This document shows, piece after piece, positions 42,783 to 50,467 of a stretch of DNA of 64,000 bases. Source of the stretch: Clostridia bacterium. Lineage in GTDB: Bacteria > Bacillota > Clostridia > Oscillospirales > CAG-272. Position 1 is the first letter of the stretch. Each line of letters opens with the position of its first letter. The DNA lies in the NCBI GenBank assembly GCA_017398595.1, contig JAFQFR010000015.1, positions 38,851 to 102,850 on the forward strand, in the 5' to 3' direction. The notes under the pieces were generated by a model that was given only the letters and a program-made list of their open reading frames with translations, made no database searches and was not told where the DNA came from. A program made the translations under genes and the position numbers.

Positions 42783-43964
42783 ATGAAAATTCAACTCGGC
42801 GTACTGTACGGCGGAAATTCCACCGAGCATGAGATCTCGGTGATCTCGGCGGTGCAGGCAATGCTCTCGCTCGACCGCGAAAAATATGACGTCATTCCGC
42901 TCTACATCACCAAAGACAGCCGCTTTTTCACGGGCGACGCGCTCTTTACCATCGAAAACTACAAGGACATTCCCGCGCTTCTGAAGCAGTGTACCGAAGT
43001 GATCTTAGTCAAGGAAAACGACATTGCGGGCATCTACAAGTTCCCGCCGAAAGCGTTTGGCAAGAACCGTCTCGGACACATCGACATTGCTTTCCCGATC
43101 GTACACGGCACGAACGTAGAGGACGGCGTACTGGCAGGCTACATCGAGATGCTCGGGCTGCCCTACGTCGGCTGCGACGTGGCATCGAGTGCGCTCGGCA
43201 TGGACAAATTCGCGATGAAAGCGATCTTCCGCGAATACGGCATTCCCGTGCTCGAGAGTAAGCTCTATACAACCAAGGATCACGAGGACCCGGACGCGCT
43301 GCTCGGACGCATCGAGGATGCATTCACCTACCCCGTGATCGTAAAGCCCGTCAACCTCGGTTCGTCCATCGGCATTTCGGTGGCGGCAGACCGCGACGCG
43401 CTGCGCAAATCGCTGGACACGGCATTCTCCTTTGCCGAGGTAGTGCTGGTCGAGCGTGCGATCACAAATTTGCGCGAGATCAACTGCTCGGTGCTCGGCG
43501 ACCGTTTCAGCGCGGAAGCATCCGAGTGCGAGGAGCCGATGGCGGCAGACGAGATCCTTTCCTTTGAGGACAAATACATTGCGGGCGCCAAGGACGGCGG
43601 CGCCAAGGGTATGGCGAGCGTCAAGCGCAAGATCCCCGCGCCGATCACCGACGAGATGCGCACCGAGATCCGCGAGATGGCAGTCAAGGCATTCAAGGCG
43701 CTGGGCTGCTCAGGCGTTGCCCGCATCGACTTTATGATCGACGGTGACGAAAACAAGCTCTACTTAAACGAGATCAACACGATCCCGGGTTCGCTCTCCT
43801 TCTATCTTTGGGAGCCGCTCGGCGTAAAGTACACAGACCTGCTCGACCGCATGATCGAGCTCGGCATGAAGCGCCACCGTGCGCGCAAGAACCTCACCTT
43901 CTCCTTCGAGAGCAATGTTCTTTCGGGCATTCACCTCGGCGGTGCAAAGGGTAGTAAGATGTAA
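42783..43964 (+). CDS. ddl: D-alanine--D-alanine ligase
   Basis: A 393-residue ATP-grasp enzyme. VLYGGNSTEHEISVISA, AFPIVHGTNVEDG, LPYVGCDVASSALGMDK, VIVKPVNLGSSIGIS and LYLNEINTIPGSL are all present. The last motif holds the Mg-binding Asn/Glu, and the omega loop is KYIAG. Asp/Glu/Tyr-type selectivity residues appear normal for D-Ala-D-Ala. It acts with alr and the MurF-like ligase in the same window. Confidence 0.96.
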   Translation: MKIQLGVLYGGNSTEHEISVISAVQAMLSLDREKYDVIPLYITKDSRFFTGDALFTIENYKDIPALLKQCTEVILVKENDIAGIYKFPPKAFGKNRLGHIDIAFPIVHGTNVEDGVLAGYIEMLGLPYVGCDVASSALGMDKFAMKAIFREYGIPVLESKLYTTKDHEDPDALLGRIEDAFTYPVIVKPVNLGSSIGISVAADRDALRKSLDTAFSFAEVVLVERAITNLREINCSVLGDRFSAEASECEEPMAADEILSFEDKYIAGAKDGGAKGMASVKRKIPAPITDEMRTEIREMAVKAFKALGCSGVARIDFMIDGDENKLYLNEINTIPGSLSFYLWEPLGVKYTDLLDRMIELGMKRHRARKNLTFSFESNVLSGIHLGGAKGSKM

Positions 43965-43978
43965 TAGGGATAATTTAT

Positions 43979-44040
43979 GCGGGGGAAACTTTTCGTGAAA
44001 AGTTTCCCCCGCACCCCTTTCAAAAGCTTTTGAAAAAATG
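43979..44040 (+). repeat. 3'-end G-rich hairpin element, copy 3 (probable ddl terminator)
   Basis: GCGGGGGAAACTTTTC pairs with GAAAAGTTTCCCCCGC, then ACCCCTTTCAAAAGCTTTTG and AAAAAATG. It sits 14 bp after the ddl stop. Confidence 0.75.
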
Positions 44041-44087
44041 GTTCCGCCTAACAATGGCTCCCGCAGACGAGGGAGACTTTTTGCAAC

Positions 44088-44120
44088 AAAAAAGGCTTTC
44101 CTCTCGGAAAGCCTTTTTTT
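44088..44120 (-). terminator. Terminator of the zinc-ribbon protein gene
   Basis: AAAAAAGGCTTTCC and GGAAAGCCTTTTTT pair around a TCTC loop, 8 bp past the stop on the minus strand. Confidence 0.88.
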
Positions 44121-44128
44121 ACAATATC

Positions 44129-44572
44129 TTAGTTATCCGCAGATGCGTCGAGGCAATCGAAGCGCTCCTGGCAAGAGGGGCAGATCAGATCGCGGGGATC
44201 GCAGGTCCCGTCGAAGCAAACGCTTGCGCCGCAGTGGGGGCAGGTCGCTTCATAGAAGCCGTCGCAGTCCTCATCGCAGTTGTCGCAGTCGCCGTCGCAC
44301 TCGAAGTCGTCCTCGTCGTCGCAATCATCGCAATCGCAGTCGCACTCGTCATCCGAGTAAACGAACTCCTCAACATCGCCGAGGTCCTCGTCGAGCTCCT
44401 CAACGTAATCGTTCAGCGTTGCAACGTCGTCGGCAACGTCGGTCAGGTCGTTTGCCAGCTCGTCGAGCGTTTCGATAACAGCCTTGAGCAGCTTGCCCTC
44501 AGGCTTATTGTCATCCAGATTCAGACCCTCGAGCAGGCCCTTCAAATATGCGGTTTTTTCAGTAATCGTCAT
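44129..44572 (-). CDS. Acidic protein with C-terminal zinc ribbon, CD1247-like
   Basis: 147 residues: a helical N-terminal domain (ITEKTAYLKGLLEGLNLD) of the CD1247 type known from Clostridia, a very acidic Asp/Cys-rich middle (DDECDCDCDDCDDEDD), and a zinc ribbon with CPHCGASVCFDG and ICPSCQERFDC. The fold suggests a metal-binding adaptor; no function is established. RBS ATAAGGAGAGATTGTT. It lies 76 bp downstream of efp on the same strand. Confidence 0.8.
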   Translation of the reverse strand: MTITEKTAYLKGLLEGLNLDDNKPEGKLLKAVIETLDELANDLTDVADDVATLNDYVEELDEDLGDVEEFVYSDDECDCDCDDCDDEDDFECDGDCDNCDEDCDGFYEATCPHCGASVCFDGTCDPRDLICPSCQERFDCLDASADN

Positions 44573-44604
44573 AACAATCTCTCCTTATATAATAAAATTG
44601 GAGT

Positions 44605-44640
44605 AAAAAAGCGCGACCGAAAAAAGTGGGCGCGCTTTTC
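44605..44640 (-). terminator. Terminator of efp
   Basis: AAAAGCGCG and CGCGCTTTT pair with a T-run on the minus strand; it lies in the gap to the zinc-ribbon gene. Confidence 0.75.
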
Positions 44641-44648
44641 GTTTTTCC

Positions 44649-45206
44649 TTATGCTCTGGAAAGGTACTCGCCCGTACGGGTATCAACCTTGAGGATGTCA
44701 CCGGTGTTGATGAACAGCGGAACCTTGATCACAGCGCCGGTCTCGAGCGTTGCGGGCTTCAGGGTGTTGGTGGCGGTGTTGCCTGCGAAGCCGGGATCGG
44801 TATCGGTAACCTCGAGCTCAACGAACGTGGGAGGCTCAACTGCAAATACGTTGCCCTTGTAGGAAACGATGCGGCACATCATATTCTCTTTTACGAACTT
44901 GAAGTCGTCGCCGAGCTTGTCCGCATTGATGGGCAGCTGGTCATAGGACTCCATGTCCATGAAATAATAGAGCTCGCCGTCATTGTAGAGGTACTGCATG
45001 TCTTTGCGCTCTACGTATGCGTTCTCAAACTTGTCGGTGGGGCTGAAAGTTCTTTCGACAACGGCGCCGGTGATGACATTCTTCAGCTTGGTTCTGACAA
45101 AAGCTGCGCCCTTGCCGGGTTTTACATGCTGGAATTCAACGACCTGCAGAACATTGCCGTCCATTTCAAACGTAATGCCGTTTTTGAAATCTCCTGCTAC
45201 TACCAT
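44649..45206 (-). CDS. efp: Elongation factor P
   Basis: A 185-residue three-domain factor that rescues ribosomes at polyproline stretches. The N-terminal KOW-like domain holds the loop KPGKGAAF with the modified or tip Lys; the OB domains and the C-terminal [20 protein letters not shown] are typical. The ATG at 45206 has AGAAGGATTTTTTAT upstream, and the frame reaches 6 codons further. Its own promoter lies at 45308-45336. Confidence 0.96.
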   Translation of the reverse strand: MVVAGDFKNGITFEMDGNVLQVVEFQHVKPGKGAAFVRTKLKNVITGAVVERTFSPTDKFENAYVERKDMQYLYNDGELYYFMDMESYDQLPINADKLGDDFKFVKENMMCRIVSYKGNVFAVEPPTFVELEVTDTDPGFAGNTATNTLKPATLETGAVIKVPLFINTGDILKVDTRTGEYLSRA

Positions 45207-45307
45207 ATAAAAAATCCTTCTCAACGACTTATGAATTTTTTAAAAAAGTCAGGCAAGACACATGCGGTCGTTGTCACATATACTCGCCCACAATACTGTT
45301 ACGTTTT

Positions 45308-45336
45308 ATTTTACCGCATATTCTGCGTTTTTGCAA
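45308..45336 (-). promoter_or_regulatory. SigA-type promoter of efp
   Basis: TTGCAA and TAAAAT with 17 bp between them on the minus strand. Confidence 0.6.
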
Positions 45337-45389
45337 TAGGTTTGTTAAAAATTATTCCAAAAATATAATAAGAAAATGCATATCTGCCC

Positions 45390-45418
45390 TTGACATTGCA
45401 AAAAAACTCTGTTATAAT
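45390..45418 (+). promoter_or_regulatory. Consensus promoter of the rpmG-secE-nusG-rplK-rplA operon
   Basis: TTGACA at 45390-45395, TATAAT at 45413-45418, and 17 bp between: a perfect match to the SigA consensus. It fits a strongly expressed ribosomal operon. Confidence 0.9.
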
Positions 45419-45423
45419 GTAAA

Positions 45424-45577
45424 TACCTCTGCGCAAGAGGTCTTTTTTGCGTGCCTTTTTCCTTCCGCACGCAATGCCTTGTGCACCGAGGGAGGTACGG
45501 CGATGTTCGGCGGTTTCGCCGACAAGATCGCAGCTTAACGGGTATATGCCCGAAAAACAAACAGGAGGTGCCGATAC
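45424..45577 (+). promoter_or_regulatory. Long structured 5' leader of the rpmG operon
   Basis: The transcript should start near 45425. Its first bases form ACCTCtgcgcaaGAGGT followed by CTTTTTT (45424-45447), which looks like a terminator or 5' stability hairpin. Further hairpins include TCGGCGgtttCGCCGA. A strong RBS and mini-ORF (45503-45538) precede rpmG. The sequence does not match a riboswitch I know. Confidence 0.55.
45503..45538 (+). CDS. Candidate 11-residue leader peptide MFGGFADKIAA
   Basis: ATG at 45503 lies 6 nt after GGGAGGT (45490-45496). The frame reads MFGGFADKIAA and stops with TAA, 39 bp before the rpmG start. Its second half sits in the hairpin TCGGCGgtttCGCCGA. It could be a translated leader or just RBS-like chance. 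Confidence 0.35.
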   Translation: MFGGFADKIAA

Positions 45578-45727
45578 ATGAGAGTTAAGATTACCCTGGC
45601 ATGCAGCGAGTGCAAGCAGAGAAACTACGAGACCAAGAAGAACAAGAAAAACGATCCTGACAGACTTGAAATGAACAAGTACTGCCGTTTCTGCAACAAG
45701 CACACTCTGCACAGAGAAACCAAGTAA
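45578..45727 (+). CDS. rpmG: 50S ribosomal protein L33
   Basis: 49 residues: [20 protein letters not shown], then [17 protein letters not shown]. It keeps both zinc-binding CxxC pairs, so it is the C+ form of L33. RBS AGGAGGTGCCGATAC. rpmG before secE and nusG is the normal order in Firmicutes; secE starts 17 bp after. Confidence 0.97.
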   Translation: MRVKITLACSECKQRNYETKKNKKNDPDRLEMNKYCRFCNKHTLHRETK

Positions 45728-45744
45728 TTACGGAGGAAAGAAAG

Positions 45745-45963
45745 ATGGCAGAAGCTACGAAAGAAAAGAAACCGAGCCGCATCGCAAAATTCTTCCGCGA
45801 CTACAAGAGCGAGCTGAAAAAGATCACCTGGTGCCCTTTCAAGAGCGTTAAGTCCAATACCGTTTTGGTAGTCGGTCTGGTTGTCGCACTGGCAATCGTG
45901 ATCGGTCTGCTGGATCTGGCATTCGGCACGGGCTTCGTTGCCTTCGGAAAGCTCTTCGGCTGA
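45745..45963 (+). CDS. secE: Preprotein translocase subunit SecE
   Basis: 72 residues, the short single-helix SecE of Firmicutes: FFRDYKSELKKITWCPFKSV (conserved amphipathic part), then the membrane helix VLVVGLVVALAIVIGLLDLA. It stabilises SecY. RBS ACGGAGGAAAGAAAG. Confidence 0.95.
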   Translation: MAEATKEKKPSRIAKFFRDYKSELKKITWCPFKSVKSNTVLVVGLVVALAIVIGLLDLAFGTGFVAFGKLFG

Positions 45964-45983
45964 TCCCATCACGGAGGTCGGTT

Positions 45984-46523
45984 ATGAGCGATATTAACGA
46001 ACTGGCAAGACTCGGCCCGAGATGGTATGTAGCACATACCTATTCCGGCTACGAGAACAAGGTGAAGACCAATCTCGAGAAGATCATCGAGAACAGAAAT
46101 CTCGGACATCTGATCTTTGAGATCAGAATCCCTGTGGAAACTGTTATGGAAACAAACAGCGCAGGTGAGGAGAAGGAAACCGAGGCAAAGCTGCTTCCCG
46201 GCTATGTGTTCGTGAAAATGATCATGAACGACGAGAGCTGGCATGTAGTTCGAAACATCCGCGGCGTTACAGGCTTTGTGGGCCCCGGATCCAAACCCGT
46301 CCCGCTGACGGAGGACGAGCTCGCCATTATGCAGGGCGAGACGACCAAGGCTACCTTTAAGGTGGGCGAGACGATCAACATCGTCCGCGGCACTTTCGAG
46401 GGCTACAGCGGAAAGATCTACGACATTTCCGAGGACGGCGCGTCCGTGACCGTACTGGTCAACACCGGCAAGCGCGATATGCCCGTGAAGGTCGAGATCG
46501 GCGACATCAAACTCGCAGAATAA
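45984..46523 (+). CDS. nusG: Transcription termination/antitermination factor NusG
   Basis: 179 residues: an NGN domain (WYVAHTYSGYENKVKTNLEK, LLPGYVFVKMIMNDESWHVV, VTGFVGPGSKPVPL) and a C-terminal KOW domain (VGETINIVRGTFEGYSGKI). It binds RNA polymerase and couples it to ribosomes or Rho. RBS ACGGAGGTCGGTT. Confidence 0.97.
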   Translation: MSDINELARLGPRWYVAHTYSGYENKVKTNLEKIIENRNLGHLIFEIRIPVETVMETNSAGEEKETEAKLLPGYVFVKMIMNDESWHVVRNIRGVTGFVGPGSKPVPLTEDELAIMQGETTKATFKVGETINIVRGTFEGYSGKIYDISEDGASVTVLVNTGKRDMPVKVEIGDIKLAE

Positions 46524-46529
46524 CATTTC

Positions 46530-46610
46530 GTCCTTTTTTAAAGGACAGCTTCGCTGATGCGAAGTACTGTGGGAGAGGAAAAATTCTTTTAATTCCTCGA
46601 AATAACCACA
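46530..46610 (+). promoter_or_regulatory. Structured nusG-rplK intergenic RNA
   Basis: Three hairpins in a row: GTCCTTTttTAAAGGAC (46530), CTTCGCtgatGCGAAG (46549), and an outer stem TGTGG/CCACA enclosing GAGGAA/TTCCTC (46568-46610) just before the rplK RBS. They may adjust rplKA expression, for example by ribosomal protein binding or RNA processing. Confidence 0.5.
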
Positions 46611-46628
46611 TTTGGAGGTGCATTTAAC

Positions 46629-47054
46629 ATGGCAAAGAAGATTACCGGTTACATTAAACTGCAGATCCCTGCCGGCAAGGCAACGCCTCAGCCGCCTATC
46701 GGTCCTGCACTCGGTCAGTACGGCGTTCCGATTCCGAACTTCACCAAGGAATTCAACGAGAGAACCAAGAACGACATGGGTCTTATCATCCCTGTAGTTA
46801 TCACGGTTTACGCTGACCGTTCTTTCACGTTCATTACCAAGACTCCCCCCGCAGCCGTTCTGATCAAGAAGGCTTGCGGCATTGAGACCGCTTCGGGTAC
46901 CCCGAACAAGACCAAGGTCGCTTCGATCACCAAGGAGCAGATCCGCAAGATCGCTGAGACCAAGATGCCTGACCTGAACGCAAGCTCTGTTGAGAGTGCT
47001 ATGAGCATGATCGCAGGTACCGCGCGCAGCATGGGCGTTACCGTTGTAGACTAA
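46629..47054 (+). CDS. rplK: 50S ribosomal protein L11
   Basis: 141 residues: [40 protein letters not shown] and the RNA-binding C-terminal domain ending [11 protein letters not shown]. It forms the thiostrepton site and GTPase centre with 23S rRNA. RBS TTGGAGGTGCATTTAAC. Confidence 0.98.
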   Translation: MAKKITGYIKLQIPAGKATPQPPIGPALGQYGVPIPNFTKEFNERTKNDMGLIIPVVITVYADRSFTFITKTPPAAVLIKKACGIETASGTPNKTKVASITKEQIRKIAETKMPDLNASSVESAMSMIAGTARSMGVTVVD

Positions 47055-47068
47055 GGAGGGGACCGAAG

Positions 47069-47758
47069 ATGACAGGAAAGAAGTATACCGAGAGCGCAAA
47101 GCTCATCGACAAGAGCAAGCTCTATGATGCATCCGAGGCAATTTCCCTCGTTTGCCAGACCGCAAAGGCAAAGTTCGACGAGACCGTTGAGCTTCACGTT
47201 CGTCTGGGTGTTGACTCCCGCCATGCAGACCAGCAGGTCCGCGGCGCGATCGTTCTCCCCAACGGTACCGGTAAGACCGTAAGAACTCTCGTTTTCGCAA
47301 AGGGTGACAAGGCTACCGCCGCTACCGAGGCAGGCGCTGACTACGTTGGTGCCGAAGATATGGTTCAGAAGATCACCAGCGAGAACTGGTTTGACTTCGA
47401 CGTAGTTATCGCTACTCCCGACATGATGGGTGTTATCGGTCGTCTGGGTAAAGTGCTCGGTCCTAAGGGCTTGATGCCGAACCCCAAGGCTGGTACCGTT
47501 ACCATGGATGTTGCCAAGGCTGTTAAAGAAGCAAAGGCTGGTAAGATCGAGTACCGTCTCGACAAGACCAACATCATCCACTGCCCCATCGGCAAGGCTT
47601 CCTTCGGCGCAGAGAAGATCGGCGAGAACTTCGACGCGATCATGAGCGCTATCATCAAGGCGAAGCCGGCTGCTGCAAAGGGTCAGTACATCAAGAGCTG
47701 CGTTATCGCAACCACGATGGGCCCCGGCGTAAAGGTAAACTACGCAAAGCTTGGCTAA
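47069..47758 (+). CDS. rplA: 50S ribosomal protein L1
   Basis: 229 residues: [60 protein letters not shown] and the final TMGPGVKVN. It builds the L1 stalk and represses its own operon in other bacteria by binding leader RNA. rplJ and rplL do not follow; a terminator does. Confidence 0.98.
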   Translation: MTGKKYTESAKLIDKSKLYDASEAISLVCQTAKAKFDETVELHVRLGVDSRHADQQVRGAIVLPNGTGKTVRTLVFAKGDKATAATEAGADYVGAEDMVQKITSENWFDFDVVIATPDMMGVIGRLGKVLGPKGLMPNPKAGTVTMDVAKAVKEAKAGKIEYRLDKTNIIHCPIGKASFGAEKIGENFDAIMSAIIKAKPAAAKGQYIKSCVIATTMGPGVKVNYAKLG

Positions 47759-47767
47759 TCAGCTATC

Positions 47768-47800
47768 AAAAAGGTGCACGCAATGTGCACCTTTTTTGTT
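47768..47800 (+). terminator. Terminator of the rpmG-rplA operon
   Basis: AAAAAGGTGCAC and GTGCACCTTTTTT pair around a GCAAT loop. Confidence 0.92.
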
Positions 47801-47813
47801 TTGCGCGGAGCGG

Positions 47814-47842
47814 TTGACAAAGGATGGCAAATATGGTATACT
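47814..47842 (+). promoter_or_regulatory. Consensus promoter of the RRXRR-like protein gene
   Basis: TTGACA at 47814 and TATACT at 47837, spacer 17 bp. Transcription should start about 47849, giving a short leader with two imperfect copies of GGGGAyGrCACCCATC (47856-47873 and 47912-47929), the second overlapping the start codon. Confidence 0.75.
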
Positions 47843-47915
47843 AAATCCGTGAACGGGGACGGCACCCATCAGAAAAAACGGACTCACGATAACTGCATAT
47901 TTTACGGCAAAGGGG

Positions 47916-48503
47916 ATGACACCCATCGAAAAAAACGTGATTGTTGTAGATGACACAGGCAAAGTATATGAGGCTACCTACCCCAAGAGGGCAAAGGGAC
48001 TTGTTAAAAACGGCAGGGCACGCTTCATAGATGAACATACGATATGCCTTGCGTGTCCGCCAAAAAATGAATTGGAGGACAGTACAATGTCAGAAAATAA
48101 AAACATCACAACCGCTAAAACCGAGAACACCGCTCCCGCAAAGGTCGCATCTGAAAAATTTACCATGGATTACTGCCTCGGGCAGATCGAAAACATCCGT
48201 GTGCAGACCGAATATTTGAACACCGTGTTTGCAGAACTCAGCAAAGTAAAAGCGGAGGGACCCGGTGACACATGCGGTCAGGAGCGCGCAAAGGCGCTCG
48301 GCGATGTCGTAAGATGCCGCGAAACCACCAATCAAAGATTGATCGCATTTTACGAAAAGATGTATGACGATTTAAAACCTGCTTCCTCTTTGAAAGAGCG
48401 CGCACTCCAGATCATGGAAAATGCATCGCACGGCGATCTTTCGGCAGAAGCACTCGAACAGATCAATTATATCTTGGATGACATTCGCCACATCGACAAA
48501 TAA
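47916..48503 (+). CDS. RRXRR/PLMP-like domain protein of unknown function
   Basis: 195 residues. Residues 7-46 (VIVVDDTGKVYEATYPKRAK, then GLVKNGRARFIDEHTICLAC) resemble the RRXRR/PLMP domain found at the N-terminus of IscB-type proteins, where a basic RAxxLxxxGRAR motif binds RNA. An acidic linker and a helical C-terminal domain (80-195) follow; there is no RuvC or HNH nuclease domain. The start is uncertain: AAAGGGG abuts the ATG at 47916, and no better site is visible. The frame is also open 18 codons upstream, with a repeat of the first residues (APIRKN versus TPIEKN). A basic 34-codon frame from GTG 47850 overlaps. Confidence 0.7.
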   Translation: MTPIEKNVIVVDDTGKVYEATYPKRAKGLVKNGRARFIDEHTICLACPPKNELEDSTMSENKNITTAKTENTAPAKVASEKFTMDYCLGQIENIRVQTEYLNTVFAELSKVKAEGPGDTCGQERAKALGDVVRCRETTNQRLIAFYEKMYDDLKPASSLKERALQIMENASHGDLSAEALEQINYILDDIRHIDK

Positions 48504-48512
48504 ACAAACAAT

Positions 48513-48545
48513 AAAAGCAGGACAGCGAAAGCTGTCCTGCTTTTT
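48513..48545. terminator. Bidirectional terminator
   Basis: AAAAGCAGGACAGC and GCTGTCCTGCTTTTT around GAAA; it serves the converging nucleotidyltransferase gene too. Confidence 0.9.
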
Positions 48546-49158
48546 ACGTATTCTGCATCAACTGCAAATGCGCGATCCACGCATCGAGTGTTTCTGCGGT
48601 AAAGTTGCGGAGCGCGGCGGAATACAGCACAAAGGCGTCAGGGTCTTCCCGCTCCATTTTGCGCAGCGCCTTTTTGGGACCGAAATAATACTTGCCGCAA
48701 AGCTCGTAATAGATCTGCAAGCTGTCGATCAGTACCCAGTGCCAACGGTAATCCCCCTCGGCGTCGCCGCGTCCCGCGCGCAGCCGCATCTTTTCGCACC
48801 AACTGAGATCATGCGCGATCTCCTCGGCGGATTTTTTCGCCGCACCCTCAACAAACGCGGTCACGTTTGCCTTCGCCTGTTCCAATGAATCGGTGGTATC
48901 GAGCAGTATCTTACCGTCGTAGAGCTGCAAAAAGTCCTCGCAGGCAAACGGCTGCAAAAACGTATCGACAGGATAGAGAAACACATCCAGCAGCACGCCG
49001 CCGACCGTGGAATTGTCATATTTTTCTGCAGAGCGGTCGGTCAGCACCAACGCATCGAAGTCGCTGTGTGCATTGTTGGAGCCGTCCGCATAGGAACCGT
49101 ACACCACGATACCCGCGGGCGTATAGGTTTTCTGCAAATACTCGATGATCTCCTGCAT
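48544..49158 (-). CDS. Nucleotidyltransferase-domain protein
   Basis: About 204 residues. The N-terminal domain has the polymerase-beta type motif GSYADGSNNAHSDFD (GSx...SDxD), with a third acidic residue in GVLLDVFLY. A helical C-terminal half (KSAEEIAHDLSWCEKMRLRA) follows, which could be a HEPN-like or substrate-binding domain. Such proteins modify small molecules (as aminoglycoside nucleotidyltransferases do) or proteins; no target is evident. The ATG at 49158 has AAAGGAGAGATCGCC upstream. Confidence 0.75.
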   Translation of the reverse strand: MQEIIEYLQKTYTPAGIVVYGSYADGSNNAHSDFDALVLTDRSAEKYDNSTVGGVLLDVFLYPVDTFLQPFACEDFLQLYDGKILLDTTDSLEQAKANVTAFVEGAAKKSAEEIAHDLSWCEKMRLRAGRGDAEGDYRWHWVLIDSLQIYYELCGKYYFGPKKALRKMEREDPDAFVLYSAALRNFTAETLDAWIAHLQLMQNT

Positions 49159-49184
49159 GGCGATCTCTCCTTTGTTTTCTTTTA

Positions 49185-49213
49185 TATATACCACATGCGT
49201 GGAAAAAAGTCAA
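49185..49213 (-). promoter_or_regulatory. Promoter of the nucleotidyltransferase gene
   Basis: TTGACT and TATATA with 17 bp between, minus strand. Confidence 0.6.
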
Positions 49214-49242
49214 TCTCCGCGTCTACAAATTGCCCTGCCCAC

Positions 49243-49271
49243 TGGAAATTTGCGCGCCTTTGTGCTATAAT
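49243..49271 (+). promoter_or_regulatory. Promoter of the C_GCAxxG_C_C gene
   Basis: TGGAAA and a perfect TATAAT with a 17-bp spacer. It diverges from the promoter at 49185-49213. Confidence 0.65.
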
Positions 49272-49294
49272 CGGCATAAAGAGAGGTGTCTACA

Positions 49295-49747
49295 ATGGAT
49301 CACAGCGAAAAAGCAGCAGAGCTGTTTTTATCGGGATATAATTGCGCACAGTCGGTGGCAGTCGCGTTCTGCGACGTTACGGGGCAGAATCAAAGCCTTA
49401 CGGCAAGGCTCGCTTCGCCGTTCGGCGGCGGCATGGGACGCATGCGTGAGGTCTGCGGCGCGGTCAGCGGCATGTTTATGGTGCTCGGCGTGCTGTACGG
49501 CTATGACGACCCGTGCGAAAAAGAGGGCAAAAAGCAGCTTTACACCGATGTGCAAGCGCTCGCGGACAAGTTCCGCGCCGAAGCGGGCAGCATCATCTGC
49601 CGCGACATTTTGAAAAATCCCGCGTCCGACCCGAATCCGAGCGCACGCACCGCGGAGTATTACGCCAAGCGCCCCTGCGCGCGCATGGTCATGCTCGCAT
49701 CCCGCCTGCTCGACGAGTTCATCGCGGCGCATCCGATAAAGTTATAA
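49295..49747 (+). CDS. C_GCAxxG_C_C family redox-type protein
   Basis: 150 residues. Conserved Cys in YNCAQSVAVAF, VCGAVSGMFMVLGVLYG, IICRDIL and PCARMVML mark the C_GCAxxG_C_C family, whose members likely bind a metal or redox cofactor; their reaction is unknown. GGGMGRMREVCG is its core. The ATG at 49295 has GAGAGGTGTCTACA upstream; an in-frame GTG 9 nt earlier overlaps it. Confidence 0.85.
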   Translation: MDHSEKAAELFLSGYNCAQSVAVAFCDVTGQNQSLTARLASPFGGGMGRMREVCGAVSGMFMVLGVLYGYDDPCEKEGKKQLYTDVQALADKFRAEAGSIICRDILKNPASDPNPSARTAEYYAKRPCARMVMLASRLLDEFIAAHPIKL

Positions 49748-49784
49748 AAACAGGCGTGCTTTTTATTAGCACGCCTGTTTTTTA
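49746..49784. terminator. Bidirectional terminator between C_GCAxxG_C_C and thyX
   Basis: AAAAACAGGCGTGC and GCACGCCTGTTTTTT around an A+T-rich loop. Confidence 0.92.
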
Positions 49785-50453
49785 TCTCTGCGGTTTTCTG
49801 CCGCAGCTTTTTTTCTCGGTGCAAAAGCCCGTGACCTCGCACTTTGCCACAAAGTAGGTATCGACAAGATACTTCCACTCGTCCGAGTACGCGCTCAGTG
49901 CCTGCATCAGATCCTGCATCAGGCGGCGGTACTCCCAGTACGCTCGCGTGCAAAGGCGCTGATGCGCCATGTCGATGAGATTGCGCAGATTGGTGCGCAG
50001 CACGACCTTACTCTCCATGCCGAGGGGCAAAAGCATCGCGCAGTCCTCGCGCGGGATGTTCAGCGCTTCCAGCTTCTGCATGGCGACCTTGATCTCCTGC
50101 ATCGCATCGGCATAGATCTCGCTCGCCTGTGTGTCCTTGGCAATCGCGGGCGGAACGACGTATCCAAATCCCTTTTGATAGTCAATATAGCGCGTGGACG
50201 CCTGCAAACGCGTCGGCGCGCCGCCGATATGGGTGTACAGCTCGCGGATGACGCGCGCGGAATAGCCGTCCAAAACCACATAGACCTGCGGATACTCCCA
50301 GGTTCTGCCGTGCCCGGAGACCAGGCAGTCCATGCCGCGCTTGTAATTCTTCTCCGCGTTGGTGATGTCCGCGCCCCAGCACACGCCGGCTTCTCTGCCG
50401 ATCAGGCTGATCGGGTCGATGGTGGTTTCTGCTTGTATCGTGATGTTTGGCAT
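49782..50453 (-). CDS. thyX: Flavin-dependent thymidylate synthase-like protein ThyX
   Basis: 223 residues. The ThyX fold is indicated by the order VSGHGRTWEYPQVYVVLDG, YTHIGGAPTRLQASTRYIDY and LPLGMESKVVLRTNLRNLI. The classic RHRxxSxxxxSxRY signature appears as HIGGAPTRLQASTRY, a divergent form known from Clostridia. ThyX makes dTMP from dUMP with FAD and methylene-tetrahydrofolate. A short Cys-rich tail (CTEKKSCG) is extra. RBS AAAAGGAGGGCGAACT. A GNAT gene lies 14 bp upstream. Confidence 0.8.
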   Translation of the reverse strand: MPNITIQAETTIDPISLIGREAGVCWGADITNAEKNYKRGMDCLVSGHGRTWEYPQVYVVLDGYSARVIRELYTHIGGAPTRLQASTRYIDYQKGFGYVVPPAIAKDTQASEIYADAMQEIKVAMQKLEALNIPREDCAMLLPLGMESKVVLRTNLRNLIDMAHQRLCTRAYWEYRRLMQDLMQALSAYSDEWKYLVDTYFVAKCEVTGFCTEKKSCGRKPQR

Positions 50454-50467
50454 AGTTCGCCCTCCTT

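Noticed and set aside
45424..45502. tRNA gene upstream of rpmG
   Set aside because: Short GC hairpins are present, but no cloverleaf with T-loop or anticodon arm can be drawn.
47850..47951. Programmed -1 frameshift at the A7 run in the RRXRR-like gene
   Set aside because: The overlapping basic frame would need a +1 shift to enter the main frame, so the A-rich slip site does not fit.
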